This document shows, in pieces, positions 54,461-63,620 of a DNA stretch of 64,000 bases (the stretch's first letter is position 1; each line of letters begins with the position of its first letter). The stretch comes from Paenibacillus lutimineralis (GTDB taxonomy: Bacteria; Bacillota; Bacilli; Paenibacillales; Paenibacillaceae). Location: positions 3,385,501 to 3,449,500 of the forward strand of contig NZ_CP034346.1 in the NCBI RefSeq assembly GCF_003991425.1, in the 5' to 3' direction. The translations under genes were made by a program, and so were the position numbers. The notes beneath the pieces are model-generated. The model made no database searches and was not told where the DNA came from. It saw only the letters and a program-made list of their open reading frames with translations.

Positions 54461-57086
54461 TTACGATCACTTCCCCCGGGAATTCAATACGTAGTGCTTC
54501 ATCATCAAGAACATCAGGAAAATCAAAATGCATAGTCGTCTCTTTTAAATAACTATAAGGATTCATGCCCAGTCTATTTAAGAGTTTGCCTCGTTTGCTA
54601 TAATGCTCCTCCATATACTTAAGCCTTCTTACATAATCCGGATGGTTGGGATATGCCTTTACAGCGCTTCGCGCTACTTCCAATCCAGTCTCTTGATCGC
54701 CAAGCCCATAGAGAACAAGACTATAATAACTGCTTGTATCTCCGCGCAGCCCTGAGTTGTATGCGGCCTGAAGGAAAATTTTTGCTTTGTCATACATATT
54801 GGTGTAATACATGAATATCCCGCAATAGAACCAGACATATGGATTCCGGTCATCCTCAGCGATATGATTAATATACTTATCGGCTGAATTGTCGATCATC
54901 TTCTGAAGAGAGTTATCGATATTGTTCCAATTCTGCAATTCTACGAATACTCTCACGAGCTGTAATAAGGCCCATTCATTGTTCTCTTCCAGCTTAAGTA
55001 TTCTCTCCAGGGGATCAATCGCCTCATCGAATCGGCGGGATGCTAATAGAGAAGCTGCATAGAACTTCACAAAGGCACATGAATCCTCTACGCCTTCAAG
55101 ATGCTTAAGAAGCTCTCTATATGCGGCGACTGCCGTCTCCCACTCTCTAAGATACATACTGCTATTGCCTATAAACAGATTCGCATAGAGTTGCAAGTCT
55201 TCCGATTCATAGCTCAGGAACTCACGCATATTCGCTCGGCATAACTCATATTCCTCCAGGCGGTAATGGGCTGTCCCTTTAAAATAATAAGCGTAGTAGA
55301 AATTTCTCTTCTCCAACGCGATATCAAGCATATCTATACATTCGCGGTGCTTGCCGGTGTTCAACAACACTTCACCATATTCAAGGAAATATACCGGATC
55401 ATTCGTATCATCCAATTCAGCACTGTTAAAATGGAAAGAACTCTCGGTATATCGTCTCAGATTATAATAACAGTCGGCGATCCCGGCATGATATAGACGG
55501 TGATCCAGCTGCTCCAGGGCATTCTTGTAGATATCAATCGCTTCTTCATATCTCTCTGATTTTCTGAGTGCCTCTGCTTTGTAATATAATGCCTCGTCAT
55601 GAGTAGGCTCCAACTCCAGCACCTGTTCGAATAAGATTAGGCTAAACTCATAATCACCTAGAAAATATGCGTTACGCGCAGTCGCCAACAGAAGCTCAAG
55701 CCTGAAGCCATTATCCAACCCTTGTTCCTGAACAGCTGCCTTATAATAGTGAGCTGCCTCATCATAGCGCTCAGCCTGATGGAGAATATGGCCGTACAGA
55801 TAGTTTTGCCTTACATTCAGTGTCCCCTGCTTCTCCAGATAACTTAATATTTCAATTGCTGCATCCTGGAACAGGTCCATCCCTTGATAAGCTTCAACGA
55901 TTTCAGACAATAGTTCGAAGAGTTCGGGACTCGGTTTTATCTGCGTTAAAATAGACTCCAGCTGACTGCTCAACACAATCATTTCATGTAGTGCATGCAT
56001 ATCCCATGGACAATGCTTCATGATGTGAAGATATGTATTTATCGCTTCAATATCTTGCTTTAGCTCAGTAAGACACTGAGCCAATCCTGTAAGCGCCTGA
56101 GAATGATCCGGTTCATGATTTAGAATAATATTATATGCATGTCGGGCTTCTTCATAGTTGCCTGTCTTGTAGAGCGCGTATGCCAGTTCATTATAATAAT
56201 CGGTATCCTCGGCAGAAGCATCCATTCCCCGTAAGATCCGCAGTACCTCATCCCACTGTCCCTGCTGCATCCAGTATTGTCCCAACAATCGGCATAGATC
56301 AGGCTCATTCGGGATAAGCTTAGCAGCTTCAAGCAAATAATGCTCTGACCGTTCATAATCATTATGAATTAAGGTGATTTGTGCTCTTCCTCTTAGCGAT
56401 AGGAAGTTCTCCACGGTCTCATCGTCTAGTTCGCATTTGGCAATAAAGTCATAGTTCAAATCCCAATAAGCTTTCAGCTGTCGATAGAAATGATAGAGAT
56501 AGGCTTCCGGGAAATGCTTCTCCAGCCAGGTTGTCATACTGGACCACTGAAAAGATTCATCAAGTAATCTCCAGACGGCGCCGGGAGCCCAGGATCTCTC
56601 CGTGAGCATCCTAAGCAACTCATATTCTAGAATTTGACGCGTCTCGATCCCAATAAACCGATCATCATCCAGCAGCGAACTCCAACGACTTACATCCACC
56701 CGAGAGTGAATGTTATCGTAGAGCGCAGCAGCTTCATGCAGGAACTCTATGGCCAAGGCTGTAGGGATATCTAACTCCTGAGTCGGTTCCGGTTCGTGAT
56801 TCTCTACGGAAGAAGTCGTACATATTTCAGTATGAGCATCGGCAGGAAACTCTTCATGAGTAACGGCATAGCCGTCTTGTTCAATGTCCCTTGCTTCATC
56901 CTCACGCCGACGGAGCTGATTATATTTGACTTCTTCTACCACTGCTTCATAGGCCGCGCGCAGGCGTTGGAAGCCTTCAGGATCATCCTCCGGATGCGTC
57001 ACTTTAAGCTTGGTTACATAAGCCCGCTTGATCGCTACAAGATCGTCCGTCGGCTCGATACCTAAGAGGCTCCAGAATTCTGTCAT
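54453..57086 (-). CDS. J-like domain protein with long TPR array
   Basis: 877 residues. Residues 1-60 form a J-domain-like unit ('FWSLLGIEPTDDLVAIKRAY', 'THPEDDPEGFQRLRAAYEAV') in which the Hsp70-activating HPD is HPE. An acidic linker follows, then an array of perhaps 12-15 tetratricopeptide repeats to about residue 830, for example 'NELAYALYKTGNYEEARHAY', 'ALYYKAEALRKSERYEEAID' and 'YAYYFKGTAHYRLEEYELCR'. It begins where the Hsp70 gene ends (TGATG overlap), so it is the obvious co-chaperone, with the TPRs holding clients or the DUF1266 partner. E. coli DjlB/DjlC are analogous but shorter. Confidence in domains is good; the function is inferred. Confidence 0.85.
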   Translation of the reverse strand: MTEFWSLLGIEPTDDLVAIKRAYVTKLKVTHPEDDPEGFQRLRAAYEAVVEEVKYNQLRRREDEARDIEQDGYAVTHEEFPADAHTEICTTSSVENHEPEPTQELDIPTALAIEFLHEAAALYDNIHSRVDVSRWSSLLDDDRFIGIETRQILEYELLRMLTERSWAPGAVWRLLDESFQWSSMTTWLEKHFPEAYLYHFYRQLKAYWDLNYDFIAKCELDDETVENFLSLRGRAQITLIHNDYERSEHYLLEAAKLIPNEPDLCRLLGQYWMQQGQWDEVLRILRGMDASAEDTDYYNELAYALYKTGNYEEARHAYNIILNHEPDHSQALTGLAQCLTELKQDIEAINTYLHIMKHCPWDMHALHEMIVLSSQLESILTQIKPSPELFELLSEIVEAYQGMDLFQDAAIEILSYLEKQGTLNVRQNYLYGHILHQAERYDEAAHYYKAAVQEQGLDNGFRLELLLATARNAYFLGDYEFSLILFEQVLELEPTHDEALYYKAEALRKSERYEEAIDIYKNALEQLDHRLYHAGIADCYYNLRRYTESSFHFNSAELDDTNDPVYFLEYGEVLLNTGKHRECIDMLDIALEKRNFYYAYYFKGTAHYRLEEYELCRANMREFLSYESEDLQLYANLFIGNSSMYLREWETAVAAYRELLKHLEGVEDSCAFVKFYAASLLASRRFDEAIDPLERILKLEENNEWALLQLVRVFVELQNWNNIDNSLQKMIDNSADKYINHIAEDDRNPYVWFYCGIFMYYTNMYDKAKIFLQAAYNSGLRGDTSSYYSLVLYGLGDQETGLEVARSAVKAYPNHPDYVRRLKYMEEHYSKRGKLLNRLGMNPYSYLKETTMHFDFPDVLDDEALRIEFPGEVIVNE

Positions 57087-58789
57087 CAGAATTCTATCCC
57101 CCTCTCGATCGTATCCAGGTAAGCTTTGTAATCCACAACGGCCTGTCTTATTTCCCGGTCATCCTGACGATTCAGAATATCCTCGAACTGGCGCAGCAGC
57201 ATCGCCACTTGGTCACGTGTTCTACCCAATGATTCTTCATACAGCCTCTCTCCGCGGGCCAAGAGCAGCTTAATGTCCATGCGATCACGAGGATGAATCT
57301 TGATCTTAGAGAGTTCCTTGAACCTCTGTTCGATCTGCTCTTTAGAGAATTGTCCAGGATGCTCTTCGAAGATCACCTGCTTCTTCTCACCTGTGCTGAC
57401 AATGGTAGTCTCCACCTCAAGAATGCCATTAATATCATAGGTGAAGCGAATATCAACGGCTTGATCTCCCTTCTTGCCTGATGGGAGATCGACCAGAAAT
57501 TCGCCAAGTGCAATATTGTTCTGTGTCAGTCTACTCTCTCCCTGATAGACGTCAATTCGCATTGAGGTCTGCCCGTCATTGATCGTATAATAGCGCCCAA
57601 TTTTGCTAACAGGAACGACCGAGTTTCGCTCAATGATCGGACTAAAATGGCCGGATTCATATTGTCCTGCAGAAATTTCCACAGCCATACCTACGCCTAA
57701 AGTATACGGACAGACATCGGTAAGCACGATATCATTCACCGCTTCATCTCGGGCCTTCATTCCTGCTTGAATAGCAGCTCCGATCGCTACCGTCTCATCC
57801 GGATCGATATGGGCAGAGGCTAATCTATTGAACATTCTGGCGACAAACGAAGAGATGATTGGCATTCTAGTAGCCCCGCCGACGAGAATAATCGCATCGA
57901 GGTCGGACGGACGGACCGCCGCATCTCGGACTGCCCGTTCAATGGGTTGTCTGAGCCGCATCAAAAGTGGCTTGGCCAGATTTTCGAAGTACTCTCCACT
58001 AATCTTGCATGACTTCATTGTCTCCGGCTGGCTGAGCTCCATCACTGCTGCTTTGCCTTGGGACAAGGCAACTTTAACTGCTTCGGCTTGTTTGCGAATT
58101 GCTCCAGTCAGCTTGTGATCCTCGAGATCCATGCTCCCGATCTCCTGGCGCGAGATGAATTCCTGGAACAGCAGCTCCGTGAAGTCTTCCCCACCCAGAT
58201 AGTTGTCACCAGCGACAGCCTGGACCTCCATCAGATCCTCGAACCGTTCGAGGATTGAGACATCAAAGGTACCTCCGCCCAGATCAAATACGAGAAAGCG
58301 AGTGTTCGGGTCCTCTAAATGCAATCCATAAGCGACTGCCGCTGCCGTAGGCTCGTTAATGAGACGTTCTACCTTCAACCCGGCGAGCAGTCCCGCCCTT
58401 CTCGTCGCTTGCCGCTGGGCATCATTGAAATAGGCGGGAACGCTGATTACTGCCTCGGTAACCGTCGTACCTAGATAAGCTTCCGCGTCCTCCTTCAGAG
58501 AACGCAGCACAAATGAGGATAGATCCTCAGGGGTGAATTGATAGTCTCCAAGCTGATAGATTTTGTTCGTGCCCATATATCTTTTGAACACGGAAGCCGT
58601 CAAATGCGGGTGTGTAATTAGTCGTTGTCTTGCGACCTCCCCGACGATCACTTCCCCGTCCTCTTCCACACTGATAATAGAAGGCGTTAAATGCTGACCG
58701 AGCGAATTAGGAATAATCTTCGGTCCTTCAGGCGTAAAAGCGGCGACAACGCTGTTCGTTGTCCCCAAGTCAATTCCAATAATCGTCAA
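57086..58789 (-). CDS. hscC: Hsp70-family chaperone (HscC-like)
   Basis: 567 residues. The nucleotide-binding domain is complete: 'IIGIDLGTTNSVVAAF', 'VISVPAYFNDAQRQATRRAG', 'INEPTAAAVAYGL', 'FLVFDLGGGTFDVSIL' and 'IILVGGATRMPIISSFVARM'. The beta-sandwich substrate domain follows ('DVCPYTLGVGMAVE', 'DLPSGKKGDQAVDIRFTYDI'), and a short helical end lacks the DnaK C-terminal lid and EEVD tail. The length and 'TLGVG' are typical of HscC. The TTG start follows GGGAGG. It leads an operon with its own J-like protein, so it is not the housekeeping DnaK. The symbol is by similarity. Confidence 0.85.
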   Translation of the reverse strand: MTIIGIDLGTTNSVVAAFTPEGPKIIPNSLGQHLTPSIISVEEDGEVIVGEVARQRLITHPHLTASVFKRYMGTNKIYQLGDYQFTPEDLSSFVLRSLKEDAEAYLGTTVTEAVISVPAYFNDAQRQATRRAGLLAGLKVERLINEPTAAAVAYGLHLEDPNTRFLVFDLGGGTFDVSILERFEDLMEVQAVAGDNYLGGEDFTELLFQEFISRQEIGSMDLEDHKLTGAIRKQAEAVKVALSQGKAAVMELSQPETMKSCKISGEYFENLAKPLLMRLRQPIERAVRDAAVRPSDLDAIILVGGATRMPIISSFVARMFNRLASAHIDPDETVAIGAAIQAGMKARDEAVNDIVLTDVCPYTLGVGMAVEISAGQYESGHFSPIIERNSVVPVSKIGRYYTINDGQTSMRIDVYQGESRLTQNNIALGEFLVDLPSGKKGDQAVDIRFTYDINGILEVETTIVSTGEKKQVIFEEHPGQFSKEQIEQRFKELSKIKIHPRDRMDIKLLLARGERLYEESLGRTRDQVAMLLRQFEDILNRQDDREIRQAVVDYKAYLDTIERGIEF

Positions 58790-58982
58790 AGTCTATACCT
58801 CCCATAGCTATCAAAGCTTAGATCAATTATCATGATGTGAATCTATGTAGTAGTACTGGAATAAGACGAACCTACTCCTTAAGTCTAGTGAATATGTCTT
58901 ATCTATGTTATCGGTCTAAAAATACCAGTTCTTAAGACCTATTAACACTTTTAATATTAGTTCTTGAACAGTATATTGAACA

Positions 58983-59018
58983 AATCCCCCTCCTAATCAT
59001 GCCTAAGGAGGGGGATTA
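58983..59018. terminator. Hairpin after the maltose acetyltransferase gene
   Basis: AATCCCCCTCCT pairs with AGGAGGGGGATT around a ten-base loop. It lies directly after the acetyltransferase stop codon. The U tract is short (TTTGTT on the minus strand). The rest of the gap to the Hsp70 start (58800-58980) holds no clear promoter box. Confidence 0.6.
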
Positions 59019-59030
59019 AGCGGAGTAAGC

Positions 59031-59648
59031 TTAATCTTCTACATCCGCGTAGTATTCTTCTTTCATCTTTTCCCAATGCTTCTTGTCTTCTTCGGTTATA
59101 GGTCTTAGCACTCGGCAAGGGTTACCTACAGCAATGACGCCATCCGGGATATCCTTGGTTACGACGGAGCCGGAGCCGATAATGACGTTACTACCTATCG
59201 TTACCCCAGGATTAATGACGGTATTCCCCCCGACCCATACATTGTCGCCGATTGTAATCGGCGTTCCGAATTCTAGCAGTGTATTTCGCACGTCTGCGTC
59301 AACCGGATGTCCGGCCGTAAATACGCTAACTCTTGGTCCGAACAGAACATTGCTACCGATCTTCACCTTGGCTACGTCCAGAATAATGCAATCAAAGTTA
59401 GCATAGAAATTGTCACCGACTGAAATATTGCAACCGTAGTCACAACGGAAAGGAGGCTCGATGTATACCGACTCTCCGACCGATTCGAATAAATCTCGCA
59501 GAAGCTTCCCTCTATAATCCTTCTGTTCCTCTGTCGTGTTATTGAACAAGCGCGTAAGCATCCGGGACTTTTTGCTGTCTTGGGCCAATTCTCCTGTACC
59601 TGCCATATAGAGCTTTCCCGCCAGCATTTTCTCTTTATTCGTTGCCAT
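59031..59648 (-). CDS. maa: Maltose/galactoside O-acetyltransferase family
   Basis: 205 residues. An N-terminal Mac domain ('KEKMLAGKLYMAGTGELAQD') and a left-handed parallel beta-helix of hexapeptide repeats ('CDYGCNISVGDNFYANFDCI', 'ITIGDNVWVGGNTVINPGVT', 'IGSGSVVTKDIPDGVIAVGN'). The catalytic histidine is in 'FTAGHPVDADVRN'. It acetylates the 6-hydroxyl of maltose, glucose or similar sugars with acetyl-CoA. The ATG follows TAGGAGAG. Confidence 0.88.
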   Translation of the reverse strand: MATNKEKMLAGKLYMAGTGELAQDSKKSRMLTRLFNNTTEEQKDYRGKLLRDLFESVGESVYIEPPFRCDYGCNISVGDNFYANFDCIILDVAKVKIGSNVLFGPRVSVFTAGHPVDADVRNTLLEFGTPITIGDNVWVGGNTVINPGVTIGSNVIIGSGSVVTKDIPDGVIAVGNPCRVLRPITEEDKKHWEKMKEEYYADVED

Positions 59649-59734
59649 ATCTCTCTACTCTCCTACCTGAATGTAATATGGGGCTTAAGCATAAATCCAA
59701 TCGGTTTGATCGTAACAGAATCTTGCCCTGATAT

Positions 59735-61147
59735 TCAAGCTTTCTGCTTGCGAAGTATTTCAGCCAACTGTGTGATTCCTGTATCAATTCGTTCTTCGGG
59801 TACGTGACTTGCGTTCAGCTTGATGAGATTTCTCTGTAAATAACCAGGCAAATAATGCTTATCCATTGGTTCGAGGATAATGGAACTCTTCTTCGATTGC
59901 TTCATAATCTGCGGCACAGATAAATGTTCCTCCAGCACTAGATGGGTATAAATCCGTGGATGTTTCGGTGGATAGTAAATGAACACCCCGTCGCTACGCT
60001 CATTCTCACGCCTCAGCGCAGCATCAAGCCGCTTCGCTCGTGAGAAATACAGACTGCGCAGTTGCTCTTTATGGCGGGCGAACATTCCACTCTGAATATA
60101 TATTTCGAGTGCTCCCTGGGAGAGCATGGAGCTGTCAATATCGATGGATCGCTTATACCTGATGAACAGTTCCGTGAGGCTGTCAGGCAGAACGACAATG
60201 CCGATCCGCAATCCCGGAAAAATAATCTTGGAAAGGCTCTTCAAGTAAATCACTCGTGAATCCATATCGTATGCAAATAAGGGATCGGATTTGCTATCCT
60301 GCTCTAGATCGACCATATGATCATCTTCTACCACATAGACGTCGTATTTATGGGCCAGCTCTACAATCTCTTTTTTCTGCTGAGGGGTGTAGGATGCTCC
60401 TAGAGGAGAATGCATACGAGGTATTGTATAGAAGAATTTAATGTCCCCTGTCTTGAACAGCTCTTCCAACCGATTCATATCTATACCCTGAGCTGTGCGA
60501 TAGATCCCTTGCACTGGCAATCCATGTGTCAGTAGATGATCAATGTATAGGTGGTAGCCCGGCTGTTCGATCAGAATTGTCTTCTTCCCATTAGGAAAAG
60601 GAAGTGTAGTCAGCACGGCTAGAGCCAGCTGCACTCCAGAAGTGATGACGATGTTGCGCTCCTGTGCGAATACTTGTGAATCAGCTAGCTGCCGGTGAAT
60701 CACCTTGATCAATGAAGGCAACCCCTGCGGCGTTCCATATAAGAATAAGTCATTCTTGTACATATCAATCGCTTTATTAATACAATGCTGGAAATCAAGA
60801 TATGGGAAAAGATCTGGGTCCGGCGCGGAGGTTGCGAAGTCGATCATGACACACTCTTTTCCTTCTCCCCTGCTGTTCCTCTGTACGACATAATAACCAC
60901 TTCTCGGTACCGAATAGATCATATGACGCCGAACCAGATCATTTAGGGCAGCCAGTACCGTGCTTTTGCTATAGCCGTATCGCTTGGCCAATGTCTGAAT
61001 CGAAGGCAATTTGCTGCCTTGCTGGAACATTCCGTTTCGAATGCCGGCTTCTAGCTCATCGGTCAGATGTATATATTTAAGCAGACGAATCGCCTCCTGT
61101 TGCAATCTATACCGGTACAGATGGACTTTTTGGTTATTGTAGCACAA
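59735..61147 (-). CDS. MocR-type regulator (GntR domain fused to aminotransferase fold)
   Basis: About 470 residues. The GntR winged helix occupies residues 15-90 ('IRNGMFQQGSKLPSIQTLAK', 'RYGYSKSTVLAALNDLVRRH'). The rest is a fold type I PLP domain with the pyridoxal lysine in 'VIYLKSLSKIIFPGLRIGIV' and the arginine-binding end. MocR regulators such as GabR and PdxR bind PLP and an amino compound to control a neighbouring gene. The divergent EamA transporter 80 bases away is the obvious target. The TTG start at 61147 is uncertain because the GGGGGAG site is very close. Confidence 0.85.
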   Translation of the reverse strand: MCYNNQKVHLYRYRLQQEAIRLLKYIHLTDELEAGIRNGMFQQGSKLPSIQTLAKRYGYSKSTVLAALNDLVRRHMIYSVPRSGYYVVQRNSRGEGKECVMIDFATSAPDPDLFPYLDFQHCINKAIDMYKNDLFLYGTPQGLPSLIKVIHRQLADSQVFAQERNIVITSGVQLALAVLTTLPFPNGKKTILIEQPGYHLYIDHLLTHGLPVQGIYRTAQGIDMNRLEELFKTGDIKFFYTIPRMHSPLGASYTPQQKKEIVELAHKYDVYVVEDDHMVDLEQDSKSDPLFAYDMDSRVIYLKSLSKIIFPGLRIGIVVLPDSLTELFIRYKRSIDIDSSMLSQGALEIYIQSGMFARHKEQLRSLYFSRAKRLDAALRRENERSDGVFIYYPPKHPRIYTHLVLEEHLSVPQIMKQSKKSSIILEPMDKHYLPGYLQRNLIKLNASHVPEERIDTGITQLAEILRKQKA

Positions 61148-61226
61148 TCACTCCCCCTTTACTATAGAAGTAAGTCATCGATGATTAATACATCTATTTG
61201 AAGCAAGTTATTGAGGAGGAGTATCT

Positions 61227-62183
61227 GTGCAAAGTCGGCAAACTAAGCTCGCCTATACAGCAGCTATATTAAATGCTTTGATCATTGGTTTTTCATTTCT
61301 TTTTGTTAAATTGGCTCTCCAGGTCTCGCAGCCATTGGATACGCTTGCCCATCGGTTTACAATAGCGTTCATAGCTACTGCTATTCTAATGGTTATCAAA
61401 AGACGTCGCATTCAACTGGACTTTAGAAGCCTGCTTACCTTAATTCCGCTAGCCCTGTTCTATCCATTTCTCTTCTTTGTATTCCAGACCTTCGGGTTGG
61501 TATATACGACGTCATCCGAGGCAGGGATCGTGAATGCGCTTGTCCCCATTTTTACGATGCTGCTTGCATCGGTATTTCTCAAGGAGCGTTCCAGTCTACT
61601 ACAGAAGCTATTCACTGTGTTAACTGTTGCCGGAGTGGTGTTTATTTTCGTCATGAAAGGTGTGCAAGTAGATTCATCTAGCAGTTTAGGAATTGTGCTC
61701 ATTTTGCTATCCGCGCTGTCCTTTTCGTCATACAGCGTGCTTGCTCGCAAAATTACGCAGAAGATTCATCTGCTAGATATTACTTTCGTCATGTCCTTGA
61801 TCGGAGCATTATCCTTTAATGGGATCTCCGTGATTCGCCATGGTCTTCAGGGAAGCATGAACCATTATTTTGACGCTTTTACAGCACCGTCATTTGTAAT
61901 GGCGATTCTCTACTTAGGTGTATTATCATCGCTCATAACCTCACTGCTGGCCAACTACGCTCTAAAGTACATGGAAGCATCTAAAATGAGTATATTCAGC
62001 AATGTGGGGACAATATTTACGATTATCGGAGGGGCAATCTTTCTTAAAGAGCAGCTCGCATACTACCATATCATCGGAGCTGTCTTGGTCTTGATCGGAG
62101 TAGTAGGCGTCAGTCTGACCAAGCCAGGCGGGAGCTTCTCCAAGGCTAGAAAAGCGCAGCAGAATTCTATATCCGCCAAATAA
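61227..62183 (+). CDS. EamA/DMT-family transporter
   Basis: 318 residues with ten membrane segments in two EamA repeats ('YTAAILNALIIGFSFLFVKL' ... 'LGIVLILLSALSFSSYSVLA'), including 'SSEAGIVNALVPIFTMLLAS' and 'MEASKMSIFSNVGTIFTIIG'. The GTG start follows GAGGAGGAG. It probably exports a metabolite or amino acid. It is transcribed divergently from a MocR regulator, which likely controls it. Confidence 0.88.
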   Translation: MQSRQTKLAYTAAILNALIIGFSFLFVKLALQVSQPLDTLAHRFTIAFIATAILMVIKRRRIQLDFRSLLTLIPLALFYPFLFFVFQTFGLVYTTSSEAGIVNALVPIFTMLLASVFLKERSSLLQKLFTVLTVAGVVFIFVMKGVQVDSSSSLGIVLILLSALSFSSYSVLARKITQKIHLLDITFVMSLIGALSFNGISVIRHGLQGSMNHYFDAFTAPSFVMAILYLGVLSSLITSLLANYALKYMEASKMSIFSNVGTIFTIIGGAIFLKEQLAYYHIIGAVLVLIGVVGVSLTKPGGSFSKARKAQQNSISAK

Positions 62184-62318
62184 CTCCACATATAAGTTCA
62201 TTAATAGACGAACTCATGTATAATTGTAATTGATTTACATTATAAGTGCATGATGGAAGGTTCTACTCTACCCTAATAAGATTTGGACTTACAAACTAAT
62301 AATGATTGGAGGATTGAA

Positions 62319-62585
62319 ATGGCATTATTGAAGGAAAGCTCGAATTGGACAGCATATAAAGAACGTTATGATCAGGTTTGGCTGGAACTACAAGGTTGTG
62401 ATGAAGAGAAAGCGAGTAAGCTTCTGGATCGAATGGATTATGAAGTGTTATCCGTAAATCAGAAGATTCGTCACAGACTTCGGCCCCTCAATACAAAACT
62501 GCTCTGGATCATACCCGTATGCGTCATTTCATCCATGTCATTATTGTATCTGCTGGTCGTATGGGTAGCTTTAATTGTTGAGTAG
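62319..62585 (+). CDS. Hypothetical small membrane protein, 88 residues
   Basis: A charged soluble half ('NWTAYKERYDQVWLELQGCD') is followed by one or two hydrophobic segments at the C-terminus ('LLWIIPVCVISSMSLLYLLV'). No family is recognised. The ATG at 62319 follows TTGGAGGA; the frame upstream lacks a supported start. A compact terminator at 62626 closes the gene. Confidence 0.65.
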   Translation: MALLKESSNWTAYKERYDQVWLELQGCDEEKASKLLDRMDYEVLSVNQKIRHRLRPLNTKLLWIIPVCVISSMSLLYLLVVWVALIVE

Positions 62586-62625
62586 TTAACGTAATGATAG
62601 TTATGTAAACTTATAAGGTATAGTG

Positions 62626-62649
62626 TAAGACCACCTCCCGGTGGTCTTA
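62626..62649. terminator. Bidirectional terminator
   Basis: TAAGACCACC-TCCC-GGTGGTCTTA is a near-perfect stem between convergent genes, with T or A tracts on the sides. Confidence 0.75.
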
Positions 62650-62660
62650 TTTGTATTCCA

Positions 62661-62990
62661 TCAATTTTGGCGCAGGTCTCTTATTCTAACGTTGCTGCTG
62701 AACAATGAAGAATCGCTGCGAACAGTGAACGAAGGATAGTTAGGATCTGCGATAATCTTCATCGTATGATCGAACAAGCTCTGTTGCTGACGGTCAACAA
62801 ACAGTTCGAACGCATCAACTTTTACTTTAACATCCGTATCAAGCGGTTGATCAATAATCTGAAGGGTTAAGACGCCATTGCAGCCGCAATCTTCCGTGTC
62901 ATAGAACAGTTTGATGTAACCGGGACGTGCTCCCATATATTCATTTAGCTTCTTTTCTGTAGATGGATCCATATGAACGTTCAATGCCAA
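62661..62990 (-). CDS. HesB/YqkB-like iron-sulfur biosynthesis family protein
   Basis: 109 residues resembling B. subtilis YqkB, an A-type-like (IscA/HesB) protein of the iron-sulfur biosynthesis family. 'IKLFYDTEDCGCNGVLTLQI' holds two cysteines, while the C-terminal CxC of true IscA is absent. The role in cluster assembly is therefore uncertain. An AAAGGAG site lies before it; the start may be the TTG at 62990 or the TTG two codons later. Confidence 0.7.
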   Translation of the reverse strand: MALNVHMDPSTEKKLNEYMGARPGYIKLFYDTEDCGCNGVLTLQIIDQPLDTDVKVKVDAFELFVDRQQQSLFDHTMKIIADPNYPSFTVRSDSSLFSSNVRIRDLRQN

Positions 62991-63184
62991 GCGCTCCTTT
63001 AACTTTATTGTATAGACTATTATAACATCGGCGGATAACTTCGTGCTCTTAATCCTACTCTCGACATTTCATATGATAAAATATTAATGACATACATTTA
63101 TTTTGTAAACTTACTTTCTGTATAAACAACTTTGAAACCTGCCATAATATCTCAGAACCTAAATACAACCTTGGAGGTTATGAA

Positions 63185-63511
63185 GTGAATAATTATCAAA
63201 CACAACAAATCTCACAGCTTATTCATCAATTGACTCAACAGACTAACCAGGCAACTATGGCTTATCAGCAATTACTTAAGCAAGAAGAAAACAATGCGAT
63301 GCAGCTCGATCAATTGGCTCAGCGCGAGCGCCACGCTGCTCAGGTTATTCAAACCGCGCTTCAAGGCCATCAAACGGCAATTCACCAACTACAACAAATC
63401 TCTAACTTGGCCCAGCAAATGAACAACTCGATGTCTTATTCAACGAGCAATACGGAGCAACAATATAACCCGATCAATCCAATGGGATTCTCCAATCAGC
63501 ATCGTCAATAG
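63185..63511 (+). CDS. Gln-rich coiled-coil small protein, 108 residues
   Basis: A glutamine- and asparagine-rich helical protein ('QLIHQLTQQTNQATMAYQQL', 'QGHQTAIHQLQQISNLAQQM') with heptad-like spacing, without signal or membrane segment. I do not recognise it, although its composition recalls spore-coat or spore-associated small proteins of Bacillales. The GTG start follows TTGGAGG, and a strong terminator follows, so it is very likely expressed. Confidence 0.7.
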   Translation: MNNYQTQQISQLIHQLTQQTNQATMAYQQLLKQEENNAMQLDQLAQRERHAAQVIQTALQGHQTAIHQLQQISNLAQQMNNSMSYSTSNTEQQYNPINPMGFSNQHRQ

Positions 63512-63528
63512 CAAAATCTTGCCTAAAT

Positions 63529-63583
63529 AAAGTGACTTCGCTCAACGTGTTAACACAACAGTTTGAACGAAGTCACTTTTTTG
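63529..63583 (+). terminator. Terminator after the coiled-coil gene
   Basis: AAAGTGACTTCG pairs with CGAAGTCACTTT across a 27-base loop, followed by TTTTGGG. Confidence 0.7.
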
Positions 63584-63620
63584 GGATTAATGCGATATAT
63601 TCCTACGCTAGTTCCCCTCT

